Shown in pieces: positions 29,098 to 37,468 of a DNA stretch of 64,000 nt (within the stretch, counting starts at the first letter, position 1; every line of letters begins with the position of its first letter). The stretch is from the NCBI RefSeq assembly GCF_041435095.1, contig NZ_CP108025.1:6138001-6202000 (forward strand), given 5' to 3'. Origin of the DNA: Kitasatospora sp. NBC_00315 (GTDB taxonomy: Bacteria > Actinomycetota > Actinomycetes > Streptomycetales > Streptomycetaceae). Position numbers and translations under genes: made by a program. A model generated the notes under the pieces. That model saw only the letters and a list, made by a program, of their open reading frames with translations. It did not search any database and was not told where the DNA came from.

Positions 29098-30330
29098 CTA
29101 GCGGAGCGTGGCGCCCGCGCCCCGCCGCTCACCGGCGGTCTCCGGGGTGTCCGGCAGCCAGGTGTAGGGAAGCGGGTCGAAACCGTTGAAGCCCTGGGTC
29201 GTGTAACTGGTGGCGTAGGCACCGCTGGAGAGGATCCAGACCGGATCCCCGGAGCCGACCGTCCTGGGCACCTGGACGCGGCTGTGCTCGTGGGCGTACG
29301 CGTCGTCGCTGTCGCAGGTGGGCCCGGCCACGACGGCCGGGACGTACTCCGCGTCCAGGTGCGCCGGGAAGACCAGCCGGTACTGCAGTTCGTCCATCTC
29401 GTACAGGCCGTTGAACTTCCCGCAGCTCAGGTAGAGCCAGTGCTGCCGCTCGCCGTTGAGCTGCTGGCGCGAGGAGAGGCGCGAGACGTGGGCCTTGATC
29501 GCGCCCTGGTCTGCGACCAGGTGGCGGCCCGGCTCCATGACGAAGTCCAGCGCGGAGGCGGAGACCTCCCGGAGCCGCTGCACACCCTCGCGGATCACGG
29601 CGAACATCTTGTCCAGCGGCGGGTCGAGCGGATTGCCGCGCCGGTCGAGGTAGCCGAGCGCGGGCAGCCCGCCGCCCAGGTTGACGTGGTCCGGGTGGAT
29701 CCCGAGGCGCTGCAGGGCGACCAGCACGCCCTCGATGCGCTCGAAGGCGTCCTGCCAGGCCTCGGTCGTCATCTGCTGCGAGCCGACGTGCACCGAGAGG
29801 CCGGCCGGTGTGAGACCCGCCGCCCGTGCCGCCGCCAGGACCCGCACCGCGTCGGTGTCCGAGCAGCCGAACTTCTGGCTGAGGCCCCAGAGCGCGCCCT
29901 CCCCGCTGGTGGCCAGCCGGCAGAACACCCGGGCGCCGGGAGCGGCCGTGGCGATGGCCGCGACGTCCTCCAGGCTGTCGGTCGCGAAGTCCCGCACCCC
30001 CAGGCGGTACGCCTCGGCGATGTTCCGGTCGGACTTGACCGTGTTGCCGTAGTGGATCCGGCCGACCGGTACGCCGGTGCGGAGCGCCTGGGCGATCTCG
30101 TTGGGGCTCGCCGCGTCGAATCCGGCTCCCTGGGCCGCGAGATGGGCGAGCACCTCGTCCACGGGGCAGGCCTTCATGGCGAACCGGACGGCGACGCCGG
30201 GGAGTTCCTCGGTCAGTGAGGTGTACCGCGCGCCGATGCCGGCGAGGTCGTAGATGATCCGGTCCTCGGACGCGGCCGCCAGGGCGGCGTGCAGGGCCGC
30301 GCTCAGCGGGGCCGTTCCGGCGCCGCTCAC
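29098..30330 (-). CDS. Ornithine decarboxylase-like type III PLP enzyme
   Basis: 410 residues from GTG 30330, which overlaps the dioxygenase stop (GTGA). Fold-III (alanine-racemase-like) PLP decarboxylase: VRFAMKACP with the PLP lysine K53, SVHVGSQ (H181), NLGGGLP (219-221), EPGRHLVAD (E266), GPTCDSDD (C339, D340) and AYATSYTTQGFNGF (Y372, FNGF 381-384). CD and FNGF are ornithine/lysine decarboxylase features rather than diaminopimelate decarboxylase ones. Likely reaction: decarboxylation of L-ornithine, L-lysine or a hydroxylated derivative made by the partner dioxygenase (inference). It appears complete and catalytically intact. Confidence 0.88.
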   Translation of the reverse strand: MSGAGTAPLSAALHAALAAASEDRIIYDLAGIGARYTSLTEELPGVAVRFAMKACPVDEVLAHLAAQGAGFDAASPNEIAQALRTGVPVGRIHYGNTVKSDRNIAEAYRLGVRDFATDSLEDVAAIATAAPGARVFCRLATSGEGALWGLSQKFGCSDTDAVRVLAAARAAGLTPAGLSVHVGSQQMTTEAWQDAFERIEGVLVALQRLGIHPDHVNLGGGLPALGYLDRRGNPLDPPLDKMFAVIREGVQRLREVSASALDFVMEPGRHLVADQGAIKAHVSRLSSRQQLNGERQHWLYLSCGKFNGLYEMDELQYRLVFPAHLDAEYVPAVVAGPTCDSDDAYAHEHSRVQVPRTVGSGDPVWILSSGAYATSYTTQGFNGFDPLPYTWLPDTPETAGERRGAGATLR

Positions 30331-31409
30331 GGCCGCGCCCGGTCGGCGCCGGTGGCGCCGCCCGCCCGTGACAGCGGGTCCGAGTCCTCGGACCCTTCGT
30401 GCCAGGGGGTCAGGCCGAGCAACTTCCGCCCGAGGTCGTTGAGTTCGGCCGAGGGGTAGCGCAGGGACTCGTGCGTGACGGCGTCGCCGACCAGGGTGCG
30501 GTTCCAGTCGGGAGTGCTGAGGGTGTACCAGGAGTTGATGCGGGAGCGGCGCATGTCCCGGTGCTCCTCGAGCGCGGGCATCATCGAGAGGTACTGCACC
30601 GCCCGGACGCCGTCGCGGGAGGTGTTGCGGGCCACGCCGTGGGCCAGCGCGCCGTTCCAGATGAGCAGGTCGCCGGCGGACAACTCCGGCCTGATGACGG
30701 GGAACTCGTCCCGGTCGACGGCCGGGCGGATCGGGTCGCGGTCGTCCGGCTGGTCGAGCTTCCAGTGGTCGAACCGGTGGAACAGCTCGGGGTTGCACTG
30801 GAAGCCGCCGTGGTCGGGCTCGGTGTCGGAGAGGGCGATGATGCCCTGCACGCGCTGCGGGACGACGGCGAGGGTGCTGTCGATGTCCCAGTGGAGTTCG
30901 ATGTCGAAGCCGGTGTCGGTGGGTTCGATCAGGGCCCGGTCGCGGTTGCGGACGTTGGGCGGGTTGAGGTTGAGGCGGTCCAGGGTGACCCAGAGTTCCT
31001 CGCAGTCCCAGACGTCGACGAAGGCGTCGTAGACGCGCTGGGCCTGCCGGCTGTCCCAGATCAGCTGGTGGTGGTAGGCCTCGACGAAGCCGTAGACGTG
31101 CAGGTGGCGGTCCAGCTCGTCGCGGTAGGGACGCTCCTGGTACCAACTGTCGGGCCGCTGCGGGTCCAACCCCTGGAAGTCCCAGGCGAAGTCCAGCAGG
31201 CGCCTGGCGGCGTCGGCGGGGATCGCCTCCTTGACGACGACGTACCCGTAGGTCTGCCAGAAGGCGAGATCGGCCTCGGACAGCACGCGCAGCGGTTGCT
31301 CCTTGCGGATGTCCTTCAGGGGAGTCTGGGCCAGGTAGCTCTCACCGTCCGCGCTGAAGTACGGGCGGCTGGAAGCGGCTCGGTGCAGATATCGGTCGGG
31401 CGCGGTCAT
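30327..31409 (-). CDS. Phytanoyl-CoA dioxygenase (PhyH) family Fe(II)/2-oxoglutarate oxygenase
   Basis: 360 residues. The facial triad is visible: H173-W-D175 in ELHWDID and H257 in LAHGVARNTS, with R269 as the likely 2-oxoglutarate anchor in GVRAVQYLSMMP. Family members hydroxylate small amino-acid-like or lipid substrates. ATG 31409 with GGAGAG upstream. The stop overlaps the decarboxylase start, so both enzymes are made together and probably act in sequence. The C-terminal 30 residues are disordered. A DasR-like site lies about 195 bp upstream. Confidence 0.88.
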   Translation of the reverse strand: MTAPDRYLHRAASSRPYFSADGESYLAQTPLKDIRKEQPLRVLSEADLAFWQTYGYVVVKEAIPADAARRLLDFAWDFQGLDPQRPDSWYQERPYRDELDRHLHVYGFVEAYHHQLIWDSRQAQRVYDAFVDVWDCEELWVTLDRLNLNPPNVRNRDRALIEPTDTGFDIELHWDIDSTLAVVPQRVQGIIALSDTEPDHGGFQCNPELFHRFDHWKLDQPDDRDPIRPAVDRDEFPVIRPELSAGDLLIWNGALAHGVARNTSRDGVRAVQYLSMMPALEEHRDMRRSRINSWYTLSTPDWNRTLVGDAVTHESLRYPSAELNDLGRKLLGLTPWHEGSEDSDPLSRAGGATGADRARP

Positions 31410-31602
31410 GAGGTCTCTCCGGATTCGGTCACGGGCGGAGGGCGGATCGAGGGCACGGCGGGGCCCGGTGCCGGCCGACGCCGGGCAGGGCGCCGCGGGC
31501 GCGTCGGAAGCCCCGTCGTGCAGCTGATGGTTGTCGGAGGGTATGGCGCGCCGGTATTCCGCCCCCGGTGGGAACAGGCGCCCTCACGACTCGTGTCTCT
31601 AC

Positions 31603-31618
31603 ATTGGACTAGACCAAC
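31603..31618. promoter_or_regulatory. DasR-responsive (dre)-like palindrome
   Basis: ATTGGACTAGACCAAC matches the known DasR operator consensus ACTGGTCTAGACCAGT at 12 of 16 positions, including the core CTAGACCA and the TGG arm. DasR is the GntR-family GlcNAc regulator of streptomycetes. The site lies 194 bp upstream of the dioxygenase start. Confidence 0.55.
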
Positions 31619-32617
31619 TTTCGGCGTCAACCCTTTCCGGCGGGTAACTCGCCTCCATGCGTGTCGGAACTGTGAATTGATGCCGCGACAGGCATTCGGA
31701 AGGGCTGCGAGAAGGGCTGCTAATCGAGATCGGTGCGCGGACGCATTATGTGTAATTCGAAAACAAAAAAGCGATCGGTGAAGGCGGGGGAGGCTATTCG
31801 CCGGTCGTCCGGAGGTCTCGGCGCGGGCCCGGTGACGGGATGCGAGCCGGCCGACGGCCTGCTCCGCGGGCCTCCGGGGACGGTGGCACGACGGCTGGTC
31901 GGGCCGGTCGGGGTGGGGTCGGTCGGACGGGCCGGGGTCCCCGTGGCCGCGTGGCCGGCCGGTCGTGGCGCGGACCCCCGGGGATGTTCCACCGGGCGCC
32001 GCCCTCCGGCCCGCTGTCGGTCGGCCGCCGGTCGGCCGGGTGAATTCCGGCGCTCGGGGCTGGTGGCGCCCGGGCCCGCCGGGGCGGCGGTGACCGAACG
32101 TGGGCGAAGGGTCGCATTCCGCTGTCGGTCGCCGCTGGGGAGTATCCGCCGCCGATCGCTCGGCGGATATCGGAGCGGGTTCGTGGTCCGGCGCCGCCCG
32201 GCCCGGCAGGTCCGGTCCGCCGGCGTCCGGCCTCCCGGGCCGAACTCGCCGGCGCGCCCCGGGAGGGTCCCTCGCCGCGGGCGCGCCCGGGGGCCGGCCC
32301 CGGCCGTCCCGGGTGGGTGTCGGCGGCCGTCGCCGCGCCCCCACCCGTCCTCCGCGCGAGCGGCGGCCGGCGGGCCCGGTGCGGGCCCCGCGCGGTCGCG
32401 CTCGGCGTGCTCGCCGCCGGGCCTCTCCCGGGGGAGCGTGCCCCGGCCCTGCGGTCACCGCGGCCCGGCGGATCGCACCCGTGGCCACGGGTGCACCGGT
32501 GGACGAGCGGCCGCGAATTAATCGGTGGGCAACTCCGGGCGGCCCAGCTACTGTTCCGGGTGCGGGCGGCTCCGCGGCGTGCTTCCTTCTCCACTCACCC
32601 TGACAACGATCAGTGTG

Positions 32618-32657
32618 CCCCCTCTCCGCCCCCTCTTTCCTCTGCCTTCCTCTCCTC
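32618..32657 (+). other. Polypyrimidine tract before the RING-TerD gene
   Basis: Forty bases with only two purines (G at 32628 and 32644), directly before the GGGGGA ribosome-binding site. It will be in the 5' leader or core promoter of the gene. Role unknown. Confidence 0.7.
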
Positions 32658-32668
32658 GGGGGATTTCT

Positions 32669-35332
32669 TTGACCCGAGTCGCCTCGACCGTCGTCGACGT
32701 CGACCTTGACTCCTTCCTGCTCCGCCGGCGCGGTGTCGTCTGCGTCCCGCCCGGCGACCTCCTCCCCGTGGCCGATCCCTGGAACGCGGACGGCCTGCTG
32801 GCCCTGGACGCCGATCTGATCCAGCGCGGCTACCTGCTGACGAGCGGACTGCGCACGGCGCTGGGCCGGTTGGCACCGCCCGCGCTGGCCGCGACCGGCG
32901 GCGCGCTGCTGGCCCGGATCGACCACCGCCTCGGCTCCGACCGAAGGCACCTGACGCTCTTTCACCGCTTCCCCGACGCCGTGCCGGACCACGCCCACCT
33001 GCTCTACTCCCGGAGCATCAGGGCGTTCCTGCTCAACCAGCCCCGCCAGCCGTGCGCGCACTGCGGGCGGACGGGCGCCGAGGCGGGCATCGGAGCGCTC
33101 GCGCCGTGCGCCCACCTGGTGTGCGGCGGATGCTACGACGGGCTGGAGGCCGAGGGCCGCGCCGGACAGTGCCCGCTGTGCGGCGCCGCGTTGGCCGACC
33201 GGCCGTACCTCGGCGAGGACCACCGGGCCGGCCGACTGGCCGCCGAGGAGTTCGGCGGGGACCGGACGCTGCGCCCGCTGCGCCTCGCCGAGGGCGACAC
33301 CCTCACCGTCGCGCTGGCCGGACTCGACCGGCTGCTCGCCCGCCGTACCCCGCTCGGCCCGGAGGACCGCGAGGACCTGGGCGCCCTGCTCGCCCTCGCG
33401 CCGGAGGACCTGCCCGAACGACTGCCCGCGCGGATCCCCGTCCGTGAGACCAAGGCCGTCGTGCTCGCCGCGCTGCTGCGCCGCGACCCGGCCCGGGCGC
33501 TGCCGGTGCTCGCGGCGCGGATCGACACCGCGACGGACGTCCTGCGGCTGCTCTGGGCCTGGTCCGGCGCGGAGCCGGACCTGCTGCCGGCCACCGCCCG
33601 CAGACTACGGCTGGCCAACCTTCCGCGCCCGCTGCGGCGTGACCTGCTGGCGATACTGGACGCCCTGCATCCGGCCGCGCTCGCCGAGGACCTCCGGCGC
33701 CACCGCTCCGCCTGGCTGCGCGCCGGCGAACTCCTCCACCCGTTCGAGTACCGGCACCGCCACCCGACCGTGGCCGCGGCGTTCGCGCTGCTGCGCGGGA
33801 CCGACCTGCGGACCCATCCGATCGGCACGCAGTTCGCCGAACCGGCCGCCCCGCTGCGGGTGGTGGAGTCCGCAGGACGCACCCGGCTCGCCCACACCGG
33901 ATTCGCCGGGCGGGTCGAGACCCTGCTGGCGGCCGGGGACGTGTCCGGGGCGGCCGGGCTCCTGGCCACCCGCCCGGGCGAACTCGCCCGCCGCCTGCAC
34001 CACCTCCTGCGGGTGCGGGCCGCGACCGCACCCGGCGAGGCGCTGCCCGGGGACGTCCTGCGAACGATCGACGCGGGCCTGCGCGGCGCCGCGCCCGGCC
34101 CGCTGCTCGGTGCGTACGGGCGGCTGCGCGGGGCCCGTGAGCAGGGCGAGCGGCGGTTGTACTTCCCGCGTGGGACGGTCTCCCTGGCGCATGCCCGGGA
34201 GGACCACGGCGCCCTGGTCCCGGTGGAACTGAGCGCCCCGGTGGTCGAGTCGATCGAATCGGAACTGCTGCGCCGGTGCGCCGGGGAGCGGTACGACCTG
34301 GCGGTGCTCGACGAGGGGCTGGCCGACCTGGTGGCCCCGTTCGCGGAGCGGGCCGCCGCCCGGACCCTGGTCTCCGTGCCGCGCGGCTCCCGGCAGCGGC
34401 TCCCGGCCGGCGATCGCCTGCGGCTCTTCCTGCACTGGATGCAGCCGGAGCACCTGCGGGTGGACCTCGATCTCTCGGTCGCGCTGTACGACGCCGACTG
34501 GCGGTTCACCGGGCTCTGCGACTACACCGCCCTCGTGCACGGCGACCGGGCGGCCGTCCACTCCGGTGACCTGGTGTCGGCCCCGCCGCCGCACGGCGCC
34601 ACCGAGTTCGTGGACCTGGACCTCGGGCGGCTGGCGGCCGGCGGGTCACGGTACGCCGTGATGATCGTGTTCAGCTACAACGACGTGTCGTTCGAGCAGC
34701 TCACCGACGCCTTCGCGGGCTTCATCCAACTGGCCGGAGCCGACCGGGGCGCCGGGCACTACGACCCGAAGGCCGTCCGCCAGCGGATGGACCTGGCCGG
34801 TGACGCCAAGGTCTGCGTGCCGATGATCATCGACCTGGCGGACCGCCGCTACACCTGGACCGACCTCAACACCGGTGCCGACGGGGGGTTCCACAGCGTC
34901 CGCCGGTACCACGAGGAGGTCGGGCAGCTCTCCCGGGACGTCCTCGCCCACTTCTCCCCGGGCAGCCGCGCCACGCTCTGGGACCTCGCCTGCGCCACGG
35001 CCGCCGCGACCACGGACGAGGTACTGGTGCGGGGCCGGGACGCGGCCGGGAGCCCCCGGATCTGGCGACGCGGTGCGGGCGAGTCGGTGGAGGACTTCGC
35101 CGCCAGGCTCCGGAACCGGCGCGGCGAGGACGGGCCGGCCGCGGCGGGGATCACCGAACTTCTCTCGGCGCGACGGGCGTTCGTGGCCCTGGTGGACGGG
35201 GACGTGCCGGCGCCCGAGAAGCTCTCCGGGGTGGCGTACCGCCTCTACCCCGGCCCCTTCGATGCGGCGCCCGAGGAGCTGGAACGTCTCACGGCGGGTG
35301 ACCTGGTCGCCCGCTTCGGGCCCGGGTCGTAG
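32669..35332 (+). CDS. RING-finger protein with a TerD-like domain (MXAN_6230/SCO0854 family)
   Basis: 887 residues from TTG 32669, 5 bases after GGGGGA; family members start like LTRVASTVVDVDLDSFLL. A RING-type zinc-binding motif lies at about 129-172: C129-x2-C132, PCAHLVCGGC, then C168-P-L-C171. The long central alpha-helical region (about 185-560) has no recognised motifs. A TerD-like segment (about 583-685) has LRLFLHWMQ, RVDLDLSVALYD and VMIVFSYNDVSFEQLTDA. An uncharacterised C-domain follows. TerD domains bind calcium in tellurite/stress systems; RING fingers are rare in bacteria. It stands alone between two non-coding regions. Function unknown. Confidence 0.85.
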   Translation: MTRVASTVVDVDLDSFLLRRRGVVCVPPGDLLPVADPWNADGLLALDADLIQRGYLLTSGLRTALGRLAPPALAATGGALLARIDHRLGSDRRHLTLFHRFPDAVPDHAHLLYSRSIRAFLLNQPRQPCAHCGRTGAEAGIGALAPCAHLVCGGCYDGLEAEGRAGQCPLCGAALADRPYLGEDHRAGRLAAEEFGGDRTLRPLRLAEGDTLTVALAGLDRLLARRTPLGPEDREDLGALLALAPEDLPERLPARIPVRETKAVVLAALLRRDPARALPVLAARIDTATDVLRLLWAWSGAEPDLLPATARRLRLANLPRPLRRDLLAILDALHPAALAEDLRRHRSAWLRAGELLHPFEYRHRHPTVAAAFALLRGTDLRTHPIGTQFAEPAAPLRVVESAGRTRLAHTGFAGRVETLLAAGDVSGAAGLLATRPGELARRLHHLLRVRAATAPGEALPGDVLRTIDAGLRGAAPGPLLGAYGRLRGAREQGERRLYFPRGTVSLAHAREDHGALVPVELSAPVVESIESELLRRCAGERYDLAVLDEGLADLVAPFAERAAARTLVSVPRGSRQRLPAGDRLRLFLHWMQPEHLRVDLDLSVALYDADWRFTGLCDYTALVHGDRAAVHSGDLVSAPPPHGATEFVDLDLGRLAAGGSRYAVMIVFSYNDVSFEQLTDAFAGFIQLAGADRGAGHYDPKAVRQRMDLAGDAKVCVPMIIDLADRRYTWTDLNTGADGGFHSVRRYHEEVGQLSRDVLAHFSPGSRATLWDLACATAAATTDEVLVRGRDAAGSPRIWRRGAGESVEDFAARLRNRRGEDGPAAAGITELLSARRAFVALVDGDVPAPEKLSGVAYRLYPGPFDAAPEELERLTAGDLVARFGPGS

Positions 35333-35426
35333 CCGCCGGGGCCGTCCGTCCCGGCCCGGCGAGCGCCGGTCCGGTGGCGGGCGGGCCGGCGGGCGTCGGT
35401 CTGCTGGGCGGGCTCGGTCCCCGGGG

Positions 35427-35462
35427 CCCGTCGAGGCGGCGACCGGCCGCCGCCTCGACGGG
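35427..35462. terminator. Bidirectional terminator between the RING gene and phoD
   Basis: Perfect 14-bp arms CCCGTCGAGGCGGC (35427-35440) and its reverse complement (35449-35462) with an 8-nt loop, 94 bp after the RING gene stop and between convergent genes. Confidence 0.8.
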
Positions 35463-35480
35463 AGGCGCGGCCGGTCGTCC

Positions 35481-35580
35481 GGCCCCGGTCACGGTGGTCC
35501 GGCCCCGGTCACGGTGGTCCGGCCCCGGTCACGGTGGTCCGGCCCCGGTCACGGTGGTCCGGCCCCGGTCACGGTCGTCC
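35481..35580. repeat. Five tandem copies of a 20-bp repeat
   Basis: Unit ggccccggtcacggtggtcc repeated at 35481, 35501, 35521 and 35541 without change, and at 35561 with one substitution (g to c). It lies in the convergent intergenic region after the terminator and 22 bp before the phoD stop. No spacers, so not a CRISPR array. Confidence 0.95.
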
Positions 35581-35601
35581 GGCGTCGCTTCACCTCCGGC
35601 G

Positions 35602-37275
35602 CTACTTCACCGGTGCCCAGACCCGCTCCAGGCTCTGCGTGCCCGAGCGGCTGCGGTAGGAGCGGGTCCAGGTGCTGGTGGCGTCCCGGCGGGTGCGGTC
35701 GGAGAGGATGTAGTAGTCCATCTGCACCTGGTCGGGGGTGACGTCCAGGACTCCGTAGCCGTGCGAGTCCAGGTCGATCCACTTCACGTGCCGGTTGGCG
35801 CTCCTGAGTGCGGCGGCGGCCACCAGCGAGACGGTCTGCGGCGCGACGTGCAGGAAGTCGTCCACGTTGTCGGAGGTCACGGACGTGACCACGAACTCGG
35901 TGGCGACACTGCCCGAAGCCGGGTAGGTGGCGGCCTCGTTCGGTACGTCGGCGGCCCAGGCGGAGTGGATGTCGCCGGTCAGGAAGACGGTGTTGCGGAT
36001 GCCCTGCGAGGTCAGGTGGCCGAGCAGCTCGCGCCGGTCGTGGGTGTAGCCGTCCCACTGGTCCGGGTTGATCGCGAGCCCCTCCCCGGGCAGGCCGAGC
36101 AGTTTGGCGACCGGACGCAGCAGGTAGTCCGGGAGCGAGAGGAAGGCGACCGGCGAGATCATCACCGAGTTGCCGACCAGGCGCCACATGGTGTCGGAGG
36201 CGGACAGGCCGGCCTTCAGCCAGTCGAGCTGGGTACGACCGGTGATCGTGCGGTCGGGCGAGTCGACGTCCCCGTTGCCGACCTTCACCTGGGCCGAGCG
36301 GAACGAGCGCAGGTCGAGCAGGTTGATGTCGGCCAGCCTGCCGTAGCGCAGGCGGCGGTAGGTGGTGCCGGCGATCGAGGGTCGGACCGGCATCCACTCG
36401 AAGTACGCCTGCTTCGCGGCGGCGACCCGGGCCGCCCAGTCGCCCTCGGTGGCGGGGGTGTGGTTCTCGGCGCCGACCGAGGAGGCGTCGTTGGCGAACT
36501 CGTGGTCGTCCCAGATCGCGATGGTCGGGACGGCCGCGTGCAGGGCCTGGAGATCCGGGTCGGTCTTGTAGCGGCCGTGCCGGGTGCGGTAGTCCGCGAG
36601 GTCGAGGATCTCGTGGGCGGGCTCGTGGGGGCGGACCACGGTGCCGGCGGCGCAGAACTCGCCGGACTTGTACTCGTAGATGTAGTCGCCGAGGAAGAGG
36701 AAGGCGTCCAGGTCGCCGCGGGCAGCCAGGTGCCGGTAGGCGGAGAAGTAGCCCGCCTCCCAGTTCGCGCAGGACGCGACGCCCAGTCGGAGCCGTTGCA
36801 CCGCGGCCTCGCTCGCGGGGGCGGTCCTGGTCCGGCCGACCGGGGAGGCGGCACCGGTGGCGGAGAAGCGGTACCAGTACGCGGTGTCGGCGCGCAGGCC
36901 CCGGGCGTCGACCTTGACGGTGTGGTCGGTCGCGGCGGAGGTGGTCACCGTGCCGCTCGCCACGACGGCCGTGAAGGCCTTGTCGGTGGCCAGCTCCCAG
37001 CGGACCTCGGTGTCCGCCCCGGCACCCGAGCCGGGTACGGCGTCCGGGGTCGGCGTGAGCCTGGTCCACAGCAGGAGGCCGTCCGGCAGCGGGTCACCGG
37101 AGGCGACGCCGTGCAGGAAGGCGGCGCCCTGGCCGGTGCCGGCGGCGGCGCGGTCGGCGAGCGCCAGCGGCAGGGCGGCGGCCCCGGCGGCGATGGCGGT
37201 GGCCTTCAGTACCTGACGGCGACGCGGGCGGGGGGTGGCGAGCGCCACGGACTTGTCATGTATGGGATCAGTCAC
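35602..37275 (-). CDS. phoD: PhoD-type alkaline phosphatase/phosphodiesterase
   Basis: 557 residues from GTG 37275. A twin-arginine signal (RPRRRQVLKATAIAAGAAAL) predicts Tat export. The PhoD N-domain (GVASGDPLPDGLLLWTRL) is followed by the metallophosphatase core: GVASCANWEAGYF, LFLGDYIYEY, IAIWDDHEFANDA, FLTGDIHSAWAADV. These enzymes use Fe/Ca to cleave phosphomono- and diesters outside the cell and are normally PhoP-regulated. I could not find a clear PHO box (GTTCACC repeats) upstream. The longer upstream open frame is not homologous. Confidence 0.92.
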   Translation of the reverse strand: MTDPIHDKSVALATPRPRRRQVLKATAIAAGAAALPLALADRAAAGTGQGAAFLHGVASGDPLPDGLLLWTRLTPTPDAVPGSGAGADTEVRWELATDKAFTAVVASGTVTTSAATDHTVKVDARGLRADTAYWYRFSATGAASPVGRTRTAPASEAAVQRLRLGVASCANWEAGYFSAYRHLAARGDLDAFLFLGDYIYEYKSGEFCAAGTVVRPHEPAHEILDLADYRTRHGRYKTDPDLQALHAAVPTIAIWDDHEFANDASSVGAENHTPATEGDWAARVAAAKQAYFEWMPVRPSIAGTTYRRLRYGRLADINLLDLRSFRSAQVKVGNGDVDSPDRTITGRTQLDWLKAGLSASDTMWRLVGNSVMISPVAFLSLPDYLLRPVAKLLGLPGEGLAINPDQWDGYTHDRRELLGHLTSQGIRNTVFLTGDIHSAWAADVPNEAATYPASGSVATEFVVTSVTSDNVDDFLHVAPQTVSLVAAAALRSANRHVKWIDLDSHGYGVLDVTPDQVQMDYYILSDRTRRDATSTWTRSYRSRSGTQSLERVWAPVK

Positions 37276-37468
37276 GGCGTTCAGGCTACCCGCTGGTAAT
37301 TCTGTTGTGGAGAGGACCGACTGACTGTTCGTCCGGCCGTCACCCAGGGCTCGGCCGCCGACACCCCCCGGCGCCCGGCACGCCACCCGGCGGCCATCCG
37401 CGCCCGCCCGCCGGCATGGGAGAGGATGGGGCGTACCCCCGACCGAGTTCGCGAAGGAGCCCGTACCC

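Larger units (their letters stand above)
31410..32668. other. Long stretch without a convincing gene
   Basis: About 1.26 kb between the divergent dioxygenase and RING genes. It contains a dre-like palindrome (31603-31618), an A-rich island at 31741-31785 (including aaaacaaaaaa), and about 800 bp of extremely GC-rich sequence. Frames there are open on several strands, but their translations are Arg/Pro/Gly-rich without recognisable domains. It is either regulatory plus decayed sequence or holds a gene I cannot see. Confidence 0.6.

Noticed and set aside
28921..29189. Plus-strand ORFs opposite the glycosyltransferase/decarboxylase junction
   Set aside because: No start signals or homology; the region contains terminator and inverted repeat structures.
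29098..31146. 682-codon frame extending the decarboxylase N-terminus
   Set aside because: The first 270 codons are a shadow over the dioxygenase; decarboxylase homology begins at GTG 30330 in a GTGA overlap.
31733..32594. Overlapping open frames on both strands in the long gap
   Set aside because: Translations are Arg/Pro/Gly-rich with no ribosome-binding site, domain or signal; listed as a non-coding stretch instead.
35481..35580. Possible CRISPR array
   Set aside because: The 20-bp units are directly adjacent with no unique spacers and no cas genes are nearby.
37276..37468. PHO box upstream of phoD
   Set aside because: No pair of GTTCACC-like direct repeats at the proper 11-bp spacing was found between phoD and its divergent neighbour.
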